Source: Pseudomonadota bacterium (GTDB taxonomy: Bacteria; Pseudomonadota; Gammaproteobacteria; Burkholderiales; SG8-39). From it: a stretch of DNA of 32,942 bases. The stretch lies in NCBI GenBank assembly GCA_021813275.1, contig JAKALD010000007.1, forward strand, positions 1-32,942, read 5' to 3'. This document shows positions 17,892 through 27,723 of this stretch, in pieces. Each line of letters opens with the position of its first letter. Within the stretch, counting starts at the first letter, position 1. The notes below the pieces were generated by a model that saw only the letters and a program-made list of their open reading frames with translations, was not told the DNA's origin and did no database searches. The translations under genes and the position numbers were made by a program.

Positions 17892-18199
17892 CGTTGCGCG
17901 GGGCCCGCGCAGCGGGCGTGGTCCCGCGAAAGCGGGAACCCTCCACTTGGAACCCCCGCACGGGAAACCGGCGGGGGTTCTTGTTTTTCCGGGCTTCGCC
18001 GAGGGTGGCAATGCCGATCGTGATCCCAGCCGCCGCCGTGCAGCTCGAGCTCGATGTTCGGGCCGTAGTAGGGGTAGTAGTACCCCGGTGCCGCCCAGTA
18101 GTCGTCCCGATCGTAATACCCGGGTCCGGCCGGAACGGCCACGCAGGCGCTCACCAGCGTAAGCGCCGCCAGCGCCAAGGTGGCTTTCACGAGTCTCAT
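17828..18199 (-). CDS. Small Tyr/Gly-rich lipoprotein; annotated 3' end doubtful
   Basis: [65 protein letters not shown]; lipobox VSAC; upstream GGAGGACGCG RBS. The frame continues antisense through the sat terminator into sat. Confidence 0.6.
   Translation of the reverse strand: MRLVKATLALAALTLVSACVAVPAGPGYYDRDDYWAAPGYYYPYYGPNIELELHGGGWDHDRHCHPRRSPEKQEPPPVSRAGVPSGGFPLSRDHARCAGPAQRQRAEWPTSLTSTFSPASSEP
17895..17940 (+). repeat. Two tandem palindromes downstream of sat
   Basis: TGCGCGGG-G-CCCGCGCA (17895-17911), then GGTCCCGCGAAAGCGGGAACC (17920-17940). Confidence 0.65.
17950..17988 (+). terminator. Rho-independent terminator of sat
   Basis: GAACCCCCGC ... GCGGGGGTTC followed by TTGTTTTT. 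Confidence 0.85.
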
Positions 18200-18342
18200 G
18201 ATCGCGTCCTCCTTGACCGCTTGGACAGCGGGGAGCGAGATCGGTATCCGACTGAAGCGTGACAATATGTAACCGCGCCGCGCGCGCAGGTGTCGCGCAC
18301 GAACGACGGTCGCACGCTCGGCAGTCCCGAACGCCCTCTTCT

Positions 18343-19029
18343 TCAGGCGAACCCGCGCGCCGCCGCCGCGACGCCGACGCCGCCCGCGGCGACGAGGAGC
18401 GCTGCCCAGAGGAGGTCGACGTTCAACCACGAGCGCCGCAGCAGCTCGAGCCCCAGGTGCCGGTAGACGAGCCAAGCGAGCGCGCCGCCCGTCGCCACCA
18501 TGGCGAGCGTGTGAACACTGGCGGCGGCGAGTGTCAGCCCGAGACCGCCGCGGGCGATCTCGAGGAGCGCCTGGTGGCCGCCATGCGCGGCGCCAGGTCC
18601 CGCGCACAGTCCGAGAATGACCGGCACGAGCATGAGACCGGCCCCGTGCGCGGTCGCCATCAGGAACGACCACAGCGTGAGGTGGGACGGCCCGATCCGC
18701 GTCAGGAAGCGTGGATGCCGCCGGGCGAAGAGCTTGTAGAGGCCGAACGCCGCCACGAGCAACCCTGCCGCGAGCTGGATTTCGCCGAGCCGCTCGAGAT
18801 ACAAACCGAGCAGCGCGACGGGCAGCAGCGCCGCCGCCATCGCGAGAAAATGCCCGAGTGCGATCGGCGGGAGCGCCGCGAACACCGCGCGCGTGCGCCT
18901 CGCCTGCATGCCGTTCGATACCGCGAAGAGCCAGCCCATCGCCGGGTTCGCGCCGTGAAACGCGCCCAGCGCCAGGACCGCCGACCACACCCAGGCGTGC
19001 CGGCCGAGGCTCTCCGCCAGCTCGCCCAC
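18343..19029 (-). CDS. Polytopic integral membrane protein, co-transcribed with the SBP56/methanethiol oxidase gene
   Basis: Several hydrophobic helices (LPPIALGHFLAMAAALLPVALLGLYL, LLWAALLVAAGGVGVAAAARG); intramembrane His residues; 9-nt gap from the upstream gene. Confidence 0.7.
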   Translation of the reverse strand: MGELAESLGRHAWVWSAVLALGAFHGANPAMGWLFAVSNGMQARRTRAVFAALPPIALGHFLAMAAALLPVALLGLYLERLGEIQLAAGLLVAAFGLYKLFARRHPRFLTRIGPSHLTLWSFLMATAHGAGLMLVPVILGLCAGPGAAHGGHQALLEIARGGLGLTLAAASVHTLAMVATGGALAWLVYRHLGLELLRRSWLNVDLLWAALLVAAGGVGVAAAARGFA

Positions 19030-19038
19030 GCGGAGCGC

Positions 19039-20439
19039 TCAGGCTGACGGAAAGCAGAACGAGTCGGTCGAGCAGTCGCCGCCTTCGAGGCGCACCTGGT
19101 GCGAGCGGTAGCCGGGCTCGAACTCGACGCAGAAGTTCCGATCGAGCGCCAGGCCGCCGTTGGCCCTCGCCATCGCCATCATCCCGGGCACGCCGCCGGG
19201 ATAGAACTGGTCGTCCCACGTGCTGTAGAGCGAGTTCGTGAAGTACACGCGCTCGCCGTCGCGGCTGATCTCGACCATCTGCGGGCCGCCGCCGAACGCC
19301 GTGCCGCTCGGGTGCGGCGTGTGCCGGGCGACGCCGCCGACCCGCACCGAGCCCGTGAGCCTGGGGCTCATCGGGTCGGACACGTCGTATTGCCGCAGCT
19401 CGCCCGTCCCCCAGCAGGCGACGTAGAGGAACCGATCGTCGAGCGAGAGGTCGATGTCGCTGATCAGCGGCGGCACGGCCTTGAACGACTTGAGCAGATC
19501 CGGAAGCTGCGCCGGATCGGCCGGCTCGGGCGGGACGACCGCGGTCTTCTTCGCCTTGAACTTGCCGTTTTCGCGGTACCAGGTCCAGATGGAGGCTTCG
19601 AGGTTCGTGGTATCGACCACGACGCCGACGAAGCCGTAGTCCTTCGTCGGCTCGTGCGCCGGCCGGACCTCGAGCGCCATCTGGTGGTTGGCGCCCAGGT
19701 CGATGGTCTGCAGATGCCGTCGCCGGTGCAGGTCCCAGAAGTGCAGCCGATGGCCGTAGCGGTTGCCGAGCAGGTCCTCGGCGACCAGGCCGTTCTCGAA
19801 CTGCGGCGGCAGCCCCCACTCGCTCGAGATCATGTAGTCGTGCGGGATGTTCCACCAGAAGTCGTAGCTCAGGCGCTGGTCGCCGCGCTCCATCTCCCAG
19901 CGCCCGAGGACTTCGAAGCTCTCGCAGTCCAGAAGGAAGATTCCGGGAACGCCGTCGGTACCGTCGGCCCCTTTGCCGCCGAGCGTGCTGATGTAGACGC
20001 CCTCCGGCCCGCAATGCACGGTGTGCGGCCGCGAGTAGCCGGTCTTCTTCACGACCTCTTCCGGCTCGATCACCTTGACGATGGCCGCCTTCGTCGGTTC
20101 GGGCTTGGTGTCGACGATATAGAGCCGCGAGGAGCGCAGCCCCGGGACGATGAGATAGCGCCGCTCGGTGAACGGATGACCGTTGAGCGGGCAGAGCATC
20201 GAGCTGCAGGCATTCCAGCCGAAGTGGTGCAGCTCGTCGCCCACGTGGCCGAGCTCCACCTTGTGGACCGGCCGGCCGTAGCTCGCCGAGCCCGGCGCGA
20301 GATCGACGACCGCAAGCGCATCGGGTCGGGACTTGTCGGCTCGAAGCAAAGCCACGTAGGCATAGCGCTCGTCCGGAGCCTCCATGGCGAGGCGCGGCGA
20401 CGGGTAGAACGTAGGGTCGGGACGCAGCACGGCAGGCAT
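19039..20439 (-). CDS. mtoX: Selenium-binding protein 56 family / methanethiol oxidase
   Basis: 'HHFGWNACSSML', 'YSRPHTVHCGPEGVYISTLG', 'YDFWWNIPHDYMISSEWG', 'GHRLHFWDLHRRRHLQTIDLG', 'SDIDLSLDDRFLYVACWGTGELRQYDVSDP'. Confidence 0.9.
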   Translation of the reverse strand: MPAVLRPDPTFYPSPRLAMEAPDERYAYVALLRADKSRPDALAVVDLAPGSASYGRPVHKVELGHVGDELHHFGWNACSSMLCPLNGHPFTERRYLIVPGLRSSRLYIVDTKPEPTKAAIVKVIEPEEVVKKTGYSRPHTVHCGPEGVYISTLGGKGADGTDGVPGIFLLDCESFEVLGRWEMERGDQRLSYDFWWNIPHDYMISSEWGLPPQFENGLVAEDLLGNRYGHRLHFWDLHRRRHLQTIDLGANHQMALEVRPAHEPTKDYGFVGVVVDTTNLEASIWTWYRENGKFKAKKTAVVPPEPADPAQLPDLLKSFKAVPPLISDIDLSLDDRFLYVACWGTGELRQYDVSDPMSPRLTGSVRVGGVARHTPHPSGTAFGGGPQMVEISRDGERVYFTNSLYSTWDDQFYPGGVPGMMAMARANGGLALDRNFCVEFEPGYRSHQVRLEGGDCSTDSFCFPSA

Positions 20440-20710
20440 GACGGATCCTCCTCTCCTCGGATTGCGAATCGCGTCCTCGCCGGCAGGCCGCGCGCCCAGC
20501 CTGCTCGCCTCGGTCGCCGGCAGCTCGGGGTCGCTCGTCTCAATATAGACCTACGTCGGCGCACTTCAAGGACAGCGAAGCGCACCATCGCGCGGGCGGC
20601 GAACGCGCCGGTATTGCTGCGCTGCAGGCTGTTCCGAGGCGCTCAGAGAATTCCGGGCGCGCAGTCCTTCGCCGCGCGATGGTCAACTTCGCGCTCGACA
20701 ACAAGGACTG

Positions 20711-20737
20711 GAAAACCGCGCCCGGCAAGCCGCGCGG
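20711..20737 (-). terminator. Probable terminator of the downstream glycosyltransferase gene
   Basis: Minus-strand CCGCGC-GGC..GCC-GG-GCGCGG followed by TTTTCC. Confidence 0.45.
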
Positions 20738-20770
20738 GGGTCTTTGTCGCCCGCGGCCGCGGGGTCGCGC

Positions 20771-21829
20771 TCAGCCGTCCGGGTCACCCGGCAGCGCGAT
20801 AAGCTGCTCGGTCAGGTCAGGCCACTCCTCGAGGTCGTCGGTCAGAAACCTCGCGCTCTGCAGCGAAGGCGCGGGCCTGGGCCTGAGCCGGCCGCGGTGC
20901 TTGGCGGTGAAGCGCTTGGCGTAGCGCCTCCAGGCCTCGTCGTAGCGGCCTCTCGAGAAATGGCAAAGCAGCAGGTCGTTGCGCACGGCGAGCCGGTACC
21001 CCATCTGGGCCGCGCGGAAGCTGAAGTCGAGGTCGTAGAAGTGCCAGCCGTCGAAGCGCTCCTCGTCGAAGCCGACGCGGTCGGCGGCATCGCGCCGCGC
21101 GGCGAACAGCACTCCGTCGAATGCTTCAATGCCGCGCGCGCTGCGCGCGCGCACGCCATACACCGCGACCTCCCAACCCGCGCCGTCTTCGTTCGGATGC
21201 GCGACCTGGCCGTGCGTATGCGCCCCGCCGCTTGCGGCCCAGGTCGTTCCGCTCATCCAGTCGCTGCCGGCGACGCCGAGCAGGTCCGCCTCGGCGAGCC
21301 CGGCATAAAGCTTGGCGGCGAAATCGCGCGAGATGATCCGGATGTCGTCGTGCGAGAACACCACCAGCTCGCCTTTGCTGCGGCGCAGCCCGCGGTTGTA
21401 CCCCTCGCACAGCGAGCGCGCGTCATGGATGCCCACGATCTCGTGCGGCACGTCCTTCAGCAGCTCGCGGTACTGGGCGCTCGCCTGCGCGAAGCGCTCG
21501 GGCTTGATGCTGCACATCACGACCGACACGAGCGCGCCGCGCGCGCGATCCCGCAGCGGCAGCAGCGGCGCGCGCACGCCGCGCGCCCGAGCCATGCGCG
21601 CCCGCGCCAGCGCTTCGCCGACGCGGCAGTGATGCCAGAACGCTTGCGGCGGAGAAATTGCGCACGATGCGGAGAACACGTGCGCCGCCTCCTCCGGCCG
21701 ATCGAGCCTGAGCAGGAGGCTGCCGAGCATGTACTGCTGCGCCGGCTCCGCGGCACCGCGGGCGAATCGGCGCTCGAGCAGCCTCGCGGCGTCCTCGAGA
21801 GAGAGCCCGGCGATTTCGGCGCGCACCAC
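20771..21829 (-). CDS. TPR-containing glycosyltransferase family 2-like protein
   Basis: 'GALVSVVMCSIKPERFAQASAQYRELLKDVPHEIVGIHDARSLCEGYNRGLRRSKGELVVFSHDDIRIIS' and 'FDEERFDGWHFYDLDFSFRAAQMGYRLAV'; the open frame extends upstream, so the start is uncertain. Confidence 0.75.
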   Translation of the reverse strand: MVRAEIAGLSLEDAARLLERRFARGAAEPAQQYMLGSLLLRLDRPEEAAHVFSASCAISPPQAFWHHCRVGEALARARMARARGVRAPLLPLRDRARGALVSVVMCSIKPERFAQASAQYRELLKDVPHEIVGIHDARSLCEGYNRGLRRSKGELVVFSHDDIRIISRDFAAKLYAGLAEADLLGVAGSDWMSGTTWAASGGAHTHGQVAHPNEDGAGWEVAVYGVRARSARGIEAFDGVLFAARRDAADRVGFDEERFDGWHFYDLDFSFRAAQMGYRLAVRNDLLLCHFSRGRYDEAWRRYAKRFTAKHRGRLRPRPAPSLQSARFLTDDLEEWPDLTEQLIALPGDPDG

Positions 21830-22170
21830 ATCGAGCTGCGCGCGCAGCGTGAGCGTCCGGCCCTGCCGGCCGTTTGCCCTCGCGAATACCGACCTGAGCA
21901 GGCTGCGTAGGATGGTCCACTCCCCCCGAGGCGCGCGAGCACGAGAAAGCGCGCTGCCCTACCCGCGCCGCTGCCCGGCATTATAGGAGCGGCCGATGGG
22001 CGCCGACGCGGTTGCAGCCGCGAGCGGACCGAGCCGGGTGCCGCGGAGCCGAACAGGGTGCGCGCGGCCGACCGGAGCGAGGCGACGAAAGGCGCGGCGA
22101 TGTTTCTGCACACGATGGGGACGCGTAGAATTCACGGGCTCTGGTCCTTCCGGAACAGATAACCCCGACG

Positions 22171-22946
22171 ATGTCCACGGAAAACGAATTCCGCCTCGAG
22201 ATGCCGCCGCACAGCCCGGTCGTTCCGGTGCAGATGTGGGAGCACGACACGCTGCGCTTTCGCTGCCACAAGGGCATTGCCTGCTTCAACAAGTGCTGCG
22301 AGAACGCCGACATCCTGCTCACGCCCTGGGACATCGTGCGCATGGCGCCGCATTCCGGCATCACCACGCGCGAGGCGATCGACCGCTACACGGTCGACTT
22401 CCAGATGGACGGCCAGGGCATGCCGGGGCTCAAGCTCGCGCGCAAGGAGGGCTCGACCGCGTGCCTGCACCTGACGCCCGAGGGCTGCGGCATCTATGCC
22501 GACCGGCCTGCCGCCTGCCGCTACTATCCCCTCGGCAGCGTGGCGCTGCGCAAGAAGGACGCGAGCGCGGTCGAGGATTCCTACTTCGTGGTGAAGGAGA
22601 AGCACTGCCTCGGCCACAACGAGCCGCACGAGCAGACGATCGCCGCGTACCGCCGCGAGCAGGGCATCGAGCCCTACGACGAGGCGAACCGCGAGTGGCG
22701 CGACATCGTGCTGAAGAAGCGCTCGAGCGGCCCGACGGTGGGCGAGCCGCCTGCCTCAAGCTCGCGATGCGCTTTCTCAGGCAGTCGCTGTTCGGCGAGA
22801 CCACGCTCAAGGTGCGCGAGGACGCGGCCGAGCGGCGCAAGCGCGCCTACCGCGAGCGCCTGGAGCGCGAGGCGCGCGAGAAGGCCGCGCAGCACGCCGA
22901 GCAGCAGGACCGGATGTACGACTCGCTGAAGGAGCAGGGCTGGTGA
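22171..22946 (+). pseudogene. YkgJ-family cysteine-cluster (Fe/Zn-chelating) protein with internal deletion/frameshift
   Basis: Frame from 22171 encodes 'FRCHKGIACFNKCCENADILLTPWDIVRMA...CLHLTPEGCGIYADRPAACRYYPLG' up to about 22748. The tail '[42 protein letters not shown]' is in another frame, ending at 22946. Confidence 0.55.
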
Positions 22947-23758
22947 ACGCACCTCGCGCGGCTGAGGCGACCGCGCTGATGGTGAGCGAGGAGCCCTACT
23001 ACCGGGCGGTGCGCGGCGAGGCGGAGCTGTTCGAGGCGGCGCACCGCAACCGCGTGCCGGTGCTGCTCAAGGGCCCCACCGGCTGCGGCAAGACGCGCTT
23101 CATGGAGTACATGGCGTGGCGCCTGGGACGGCCGCTCGTGACGGTGGCCTGCCACGACGACCTGACCGCGGCCGACCTCGTCGGCCGCTACCTCGTGACG
23201 GCCGACGAGACCGTGTGGCTGGACGGGCCGATGACCCACGCGGTGCGCATCGGCGCGCTGCTCTACCTCGACGAGATCGTCGAAGCGCGCAAGGACACCA
23301 CGGTCGTGATTCACCCGCTCGCCGACGACCGGCGCACGCTGTTCATCGAGAAGCGCGGCGAGGTGCTGCACGCGCCGCCGGAGTTCATGCTCGCGATATC
23401 GTACAACCCGGGCTACCAGAGCGTGCTGAAGGAGCTCAAGCAGTCGACGCGCCAGCGCTTCGTGGCGCTCGACTTCGACTACCCCGCCGCGGAGCTCGAG
23501 GCGGCGATCGTGGCGCGCGAGAGCGGCATCGACGCAGCCGCCGCCGAGCGCCTGGTGCGCCTCGCGCACATGACGCGCAACCTCAAGGGCAACGGCCTGA
23601 ACGAGGGCGCCTCGACGCGCCTCCTGGTGCACGCCGGCAAGCTCATCGCGCAGGGCGTGGCGCCGCGCGCGGCCTGCGAAGGCGCGATCTCGCAGGCGCT
23701 CACCGACGAGCGCGAGATGCTCGCGGCGCTCAATGAGCTCGTCACCTCGGTCTTCTGA
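22943..23758 (+). CDS. MoxR-type AAA+ ATPase, CbbQ/NirQ/NorQ family
   Basis: Walker A GPTGCGKT, Walker B ALLYLDEI, '[31 protein letters not shown]'; GTG start overlaps the upstream TGA (GTGA). Confidence 0.92.
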   Translation: MNAPRAAEATALMVSEEPYYRAVRGEAELFEAAHRNRVPVLLKGPTGCGKTRFMEYMAWRLGRPLVTVACHDDLTAADLVGRYLVTADETVWLDGPMTHAVRIGALLYLDEIVEARKDTTVVIHPLADDRRTLFIEKRGEVLHAPPEFMLAISYNPGYQSVLKELKQSTRQRFVALDFDYPAAELEAAIVARESGIDAAAAERLVRLAHMTRNLKGNGLNEGASTRLLVHAGKLIAQGVAPRAACEGAISQALTDEREMLAALNELVTSVF

Positions 23759-25835
23759 CGCGCCGCTCTCGGCGGCCGAGCTCGAGGAGCGCTTCGAGGA
23801 GCTGATCGGCGCGGTGCTCTCCTCGCGGCGCACCGCGGCCGGAATCGCCCACGAGCTCGCCGCGCGCGGGCGCGCGCTGCAGGACTTCGTGCTGCAGTGG
23901 GCGGCGGTCACCGCGAAATCGAGCCCCGAGCTCGCCTACCAGTTCGCGGCGCTCGCCGCGCGCGCGGTGGCCGAGCTCGGCTTCGCCGGCGCCGAGCGCT
24001 GGCTGCTCGCCGCGATGGAGGTTCACGACCGCGAGGGGCTGTATCGCGCGAGCGCCGAGCTGAAGGACCTCGACGCGTTCGTCGAGCGCAGCCGCGAGCG
24101 CGGCCGCGGCATCGCCTTCGACGAGGTCGCGCCGGTGCTCGAGCTGTTCGTTGCGGGCCTCGCCGGGCGCAGGCTGAGGCTCGAGGCCGCGGAGAGCGCC
24201 TGGACCGACACGGCCACGCTCTATCTGCCCGCGCGCATCGCCCTGTTGCCCAGCCACGCTGACAATTTCCGCCTCTACAAGCTGAGCGCGGCGCTGCTCT
24301 GGGCGCAAACCCGCCACGGCACGTTCAATCTGCCCGAAGCGGCGTATCCGCGCGAGGAGCGGGCGCTCGCGCTTTTCAACGTGCTCGAGGCGCTGCGCCT
24401 CGCGGCGCGCCTGGAGCGCGGGCTGCCCGGTCTTCACCGCGACCTGCAGGCGCTGGCGAGGCCCGCCCTGGGCCCCGAGTGGGCCCAGGCGGCCGGACAG
24501 CTGCGCAGGCCCGGGGCGAGCGCCGCCGACAGCGCCGCGCTTGTCGCGACGCTGCCGCGCTCGGCGCAGCCTCCGGCGTGGCCGTTCCTCGGCATGCTCG
24601 ATCCGGCGTGCGCGGCTGCGGTGCGCGACGAGCGCCTCGCGCGCGAAAAGCGCCTGCTGCGCGCCGCGCTCGCGCGCTTCGAGGAGGAGCTGCGCGGCGC
24701 GCGCGACGAAGGCGCCTCGCCGGCGGCCGGAGAGACGCCGCGCCTGCGGCTCGAGTCCGCCGAAGGCGGCGAGGAGATCGCGGTGACCTTGGGCGGCCAG
24801 CCGGTCGCTCCGCCGCAGGAGCTGAAGAGACTTGCCGAGTCCGTGCTCCAGGACCTGGGGCGGCTGCCCGAGGATCTGCTGCAGCCTGCGGGCGAGGGGC
24901 CCTGCGGCGCGGCTGCGCAGGCCCAGCCCGCCTCCGAGGAGCGCCCGGCGGAAGAGGAAGCCGGCGCGTTGCTCTACGACGAGTGGGATCACCGCCGCAA
25001 GCAGTACCGCAAGGGCTGGTGCGTGCTGCGCGAGCGCGACGTCCACCCGGGCGATCCGGCATTCGTGCCGGCGGCGCGGGCGCGCTATCGGCCGCAGGTG
25101 CGGCAGCTGCGGCGCTCGTTCGAGGCGCTGCGCGGCGAGGACAAGCGCCTGCGCGGCGAGCCGTTCGGCGACGACGTCGATCTCGACGCGCTGGTGCGCG
25201 CGCTCGCGGCGCTGCGCGCCGGCGCCGAGCTCGACGAGCGCGTGTTCGCGCGCCGCGCGCGGCACGAGCGCGACATGGCGGTGCTGTTCATGGTCGACAT
25301 GTCCGGCTCTACCAAGGGCTGGATCAACGACTGCGAGCGCGAAGCGCTGGTGCTGCTCACCGAGGTGCTCGAGGTGCTGGGCGACCGCTACGCGATCTAC
25401 GGTTTTTCGGGCGTGACGCGCAAGCGCTGCGAGGTGTACCGGGTGAAGCGCTTCGACGAGCCTTGCGACGCCTTGGTCGAGCGGCGCATCGCCGGGATCC
25501 AGCCGCTCGACTACACGCGGATGGGGGCGGCGATCCGCCACCTGAGCGCCATCCTCGCGGCGCAGCAGGCGCGCACCCGGCTGCTGGTGACGCTCTCGGA
25601 CGGCAAGCCGGACGACTTCTCCGACGGGTATCGCGGCGAGTACGGCATCGAGGACACGCGCCAGGCGCTCGTCGAGGCGAAACGCGCCGGCATCCACCCG
25701 TTCTGCATCACCATCGATCGCGAGGCGCGCGGCTATCTGCCGCGCATGTACGGCGCTGTCAACTACACCGTGGTCGCCGACGTGGCGCGCCTGCCGCTGA
25801 AGGTCGCCGAGGTGTACCGGCGCCTCACCGCGTAA
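23733..25835 (+). CDS. VWA-domain protein, CbbO/NorD family
   Basis: MIDAS '[44 protein letters not shown]'; '[46 protein letters not shown]'; overlaps the ATPase gene. Confidence 0.92.
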   Translation: MSSSPRSSDAPLSAAELEERFEELIGAVLSSRRTAAGIAHELAARGRALQDFVLQWAAVTAKSSPELAYQFAALAARAVAELGFAGAERWLLAAMEVHDREGLYRASAELKDLDAFVERSRERGRGIAFDEVAPVLELFVAGLAGRRLRLEAAESAWTDTATLYLPARIALLPSHADNFRLYKLSAALLWAQTRHGTFNLPEAAYPREERALALFNVLEALRLAARLERGLPGLHRDLQALARPALGPEWAQAAGQLRRPGASAADSAALVATLPRSAQPPAWPFLGMLDPACAAAVRDERLAREKRLLRAALARFEEELRGARDEGASPAAGETPRLRLESAEGGEEIAVTLGGQPVAPPQELKRLAESVLQDLGRLPEDLLQPAGEGPCGAAAQAQPASEERPAEEEAGALLYDEWDHRRKQYRKGWCVLRERDVHPGDPAFVPAARARYRPQVRQLRRSFEALRGEDKRLRGEPFGDDVDLDALVRALAALRAGAELDERVFARRARHERDMAVLFMVDMSGSTKGWINDCEREALVLLTEVLEVLGDRYAIYGFSGVTRKRCEVYRVKRFDEPCDALVERRIAGIQPLDYTRMGAAIRHLSAILAAQQARTRLLVTLSDGKPDDFSDGYRGEYGIEDTRQALVEAKRAGIHPFCITIDREARGYLPRMYGAVNYTVVADVARLPLKVAEVYRRLTA

Positions 25836-25855
25836 TCGGCGTAACATCGACCGCC

Positions 25856-26044
25856 ATGGGGAAGATCGCCGAGTTCGACGACCTGCTCGAGTGCGTCACC
25901 GCGCTGCTGCGTGCCCAGGCCGACCACGAGAAGGAACGGAAGGGCGTGCACTCGGGCAAGTCGGGGCGCGAGCTGCGCGGCGTGATCGACCGCGACGAGC
26001 TCGACGCGGACGTCGACCCCGAAGAGGACCCGGACGCGCGATGA
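25856..26044 (+). CDS. Small acidic hypothetical protein (about 62 aa)
   Basis: MGKIAEFDDLLECVTALLRAQADHEKERKGVHSGKSGRELRGVIDRDELDADVDPEEDPDAR; ATGA overlap with the next ORF. Confidence 0.6.
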   Translation: MGKIAEFDDLLECVTALLRAQADHEKERKGVHSGKSGRELRGVIDRDELDADVDPEEDPDAR

Positions 26045-26265
26045 CCCTCGACAAGGCGCGCCAGCTGCTCAAGGTGCAGGCCGACTTCGGCGGCTTCTAC
26101 AACGCCAACGGCGCGAAGCTCATCCTCGCGGAGGTGAGCCGCGAGCACGGGCAGGCCGCGGTCGATCAGCTGATCCGCGAGCTCAATCTCGAGCGCGTCT
26201 TCGGATTCGCGCCGGGGATGGTGTTCGACGGCAGCCTGGCGGGCGGCGGCCGGCGACCGACGTAG
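26041..26265 (+). CDS. Small hypothetical protein (74 aa)
   Basis: MTLDKARQLLKVQADFGGFYNANGAKLILAEVSREHGQAAVDQLIRELNLERVFGFAPGMVFDGSLAGGG; ATGA-coupled to the previous ORF. Confidence 0.65.
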   Translation: MTLDKARQLLKVQADFGGFYNANGAKLILAEVSREHGQAAVDQLIRELNLERVFGFAPGMVFDGSLAGGGRRPT

Positions 26266-26301
26266 CGACGCGGGAGTGAGAAGCGCCTGACCCCGCGCCC
26301 C

Positions 26302-27723
26302 CTAGGCCTTCGAAGCCTCGGGCGGGCGCGGCAGGACCAGCTCTGCGATCAGACCACGCCCCTCGGGCGCATTGCGCAGCGTGACCTCGCCGCCGTGCCA
26401 GCGGGCAATGTTGCGTGCGATGCTCAACCCGAGGCCCGCGCCGCCGCTGCCCCGGTTGCGCGAGGTCTCGAGCCGGAAGAACGGCTCGAACACGCGCTCG
26501 AGCTCCGCGGCGGGAATGCCGGGGCCCTGGTCGCGCACGCTCACCCGTAGCGTGCGGCCGTCGTCCTCGATCGTGACGTCGGCTCGCTCGCCATAGCGAA
26601 GCGCGTTCTCGATCAGATTGTTGAGGCAGCGCCGCAGCGCCTGGGGGTGCGCGCTGTACGGCACGCGTGCCGTTCCTTGCACGCTCGTATCGTGGCCGCT
26701 CTCGCGCCAGTCCTCGCACAGGCTCTCGATCAGCGCGCGCACGTCGATCGGCTGGCGCCGCGGCTCGTTGCCGAGGCTGCGGAAGAACTCCAGCGTCGCG
26801 CCGACCATCGCCTCCATCTCGTCGAGGTCGCGCACGAACTTGGCGCGCAGCGCGGGGTCGGCCAGCATCTCGGCCCGCAGGCGCATGCGGGTGACCGGCG
26901 TCTTCAGGTCGTGGGAGATGGCGCTGAGCATGCGCGCGCGCTCGACCAGATAGCCGCGCACCTGCGACTGCATGCGGTTGAACGCGTCGATCACGCTTCG
27001 CACCTCGCGCGGACCGCTCGCCCTCAGCGGCGGCCCCTCGGGGTCCGCGCCGAGCGCGTCGGCGGCGCGCGCCAGGCGCGCAAGCGGGAGCGTCATCGTG
27101 CGCACGACGAGCCCCGCCAGCGCGAAGAAGATGAGCAGCGTCAGAAACAGGCGCGGCACGAGCGTCGCGAGGCGCCTGAGCGGCTCCTGTGGAACGCGCG
27201 CGTAGAACACCGCCGTCGTGCCGTCCTGCAGACCGATCTGCGTGACCATCGTGAAGGTATCGGGCAGCAGGAAGTAGAAGTTCCTGGCGAGCCACTGCCC
27301 CAAGCGGGTGCTGGCCTCCGTGTCGCTGGGCGAAGGCCGCACGGAGCGCAGGCGCGCGGTGATCTCCACGTCGGTGCGCCAGGGTGCGCCGAGATCGCGC
27401 TGCACCGTCGTCGCGAACGCGCGCTCGTAGGGGTCGAGCTCTTCCGGACCCTGGGGCACGACGATCGGCTTGGCGCTCAGCACGATGCGCAGGTCGCGGC
27501 TGTTGAATTCCTCCAGCACGTCCCCACGCTCGTCTGTGGGCACCCGGTTGAGCACCTTCGCCGCCTCGGCGATGCGCATCGCGACCTGCTGCGAGGCGAG
27601 GCGGTACACCGAGCTGCCGCGGTCGAGCACGTTGATCAGCACGGTCGCGAACTCCGCGAGCAGCAGCCCGACGCCGAGCACGAGCAGCGTGCGCCCGAAC
27701 AGCGAGGCGGGCACGAGGCGCAT
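26302..27723 (-). CDS. Sensor histidine kinase (EnvZ/OmpR-class)
   Basis: HAMP, 'MLSAISHDLKTPVTRMRLRAEML' H-box, 'NNLIENALRYG', 'DQGPGIPAAELERVFEPFFRLE', 'GSGGAGLGLSIARNIARWHGG'. Confidence 0.93.
   Translation of the reverse strand: MRLVPASLFGRTLLVLGVGLLLAEFATVLINVLDRGSSVYRLASQQVAMRIAEAAKVLNRVPTDERGDVLEEFNSRDLRIVLSAKPIVVPQGPEELDPYERAFATTVQRDLGAPWRTDVEITARLRSVRPSPSDTEASTRLGQWLARNFYFLLPDTFTMVTQIGLQDGTTAVFYARVPQEPLRRLATLVPRLFLTLLIFFALAGLVVRTMTLPLARLARAADALGADPEGPPLRASGPREVRSVIDAFNRMQSQVRGYLVERARMLSAISHDLKTPVTRMRLRAEMLADPALRAKFVRDLDEMEAMVGATLEFFRSLGNEPRRQPIDVRALIESLCEDWRESGHDTSVQGTARVPYSAHPQALRRCLNNLIENALRYGERADVTIEDDGRTLRVSVRDQGPGIPAAELERVFEPFFRLETSRNRGSGGAGLGLSIARNIARWHGGEVTLRNAPEGRGLIAELVLPRPPEASKA

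Noticed and set aside
22943-25835. Assignment as norQ/norD of a nitric oxide reductase operon
   Set aside because: No norCB in the window; family-level naming only (CbbQ/NorQ and CbbO/NorD).
23742-25847. 701-aa minus-strand ORF opposite the VWA gene
   Set aside because: Exact antisense shadow of a protein with clear MIDAS motifs.
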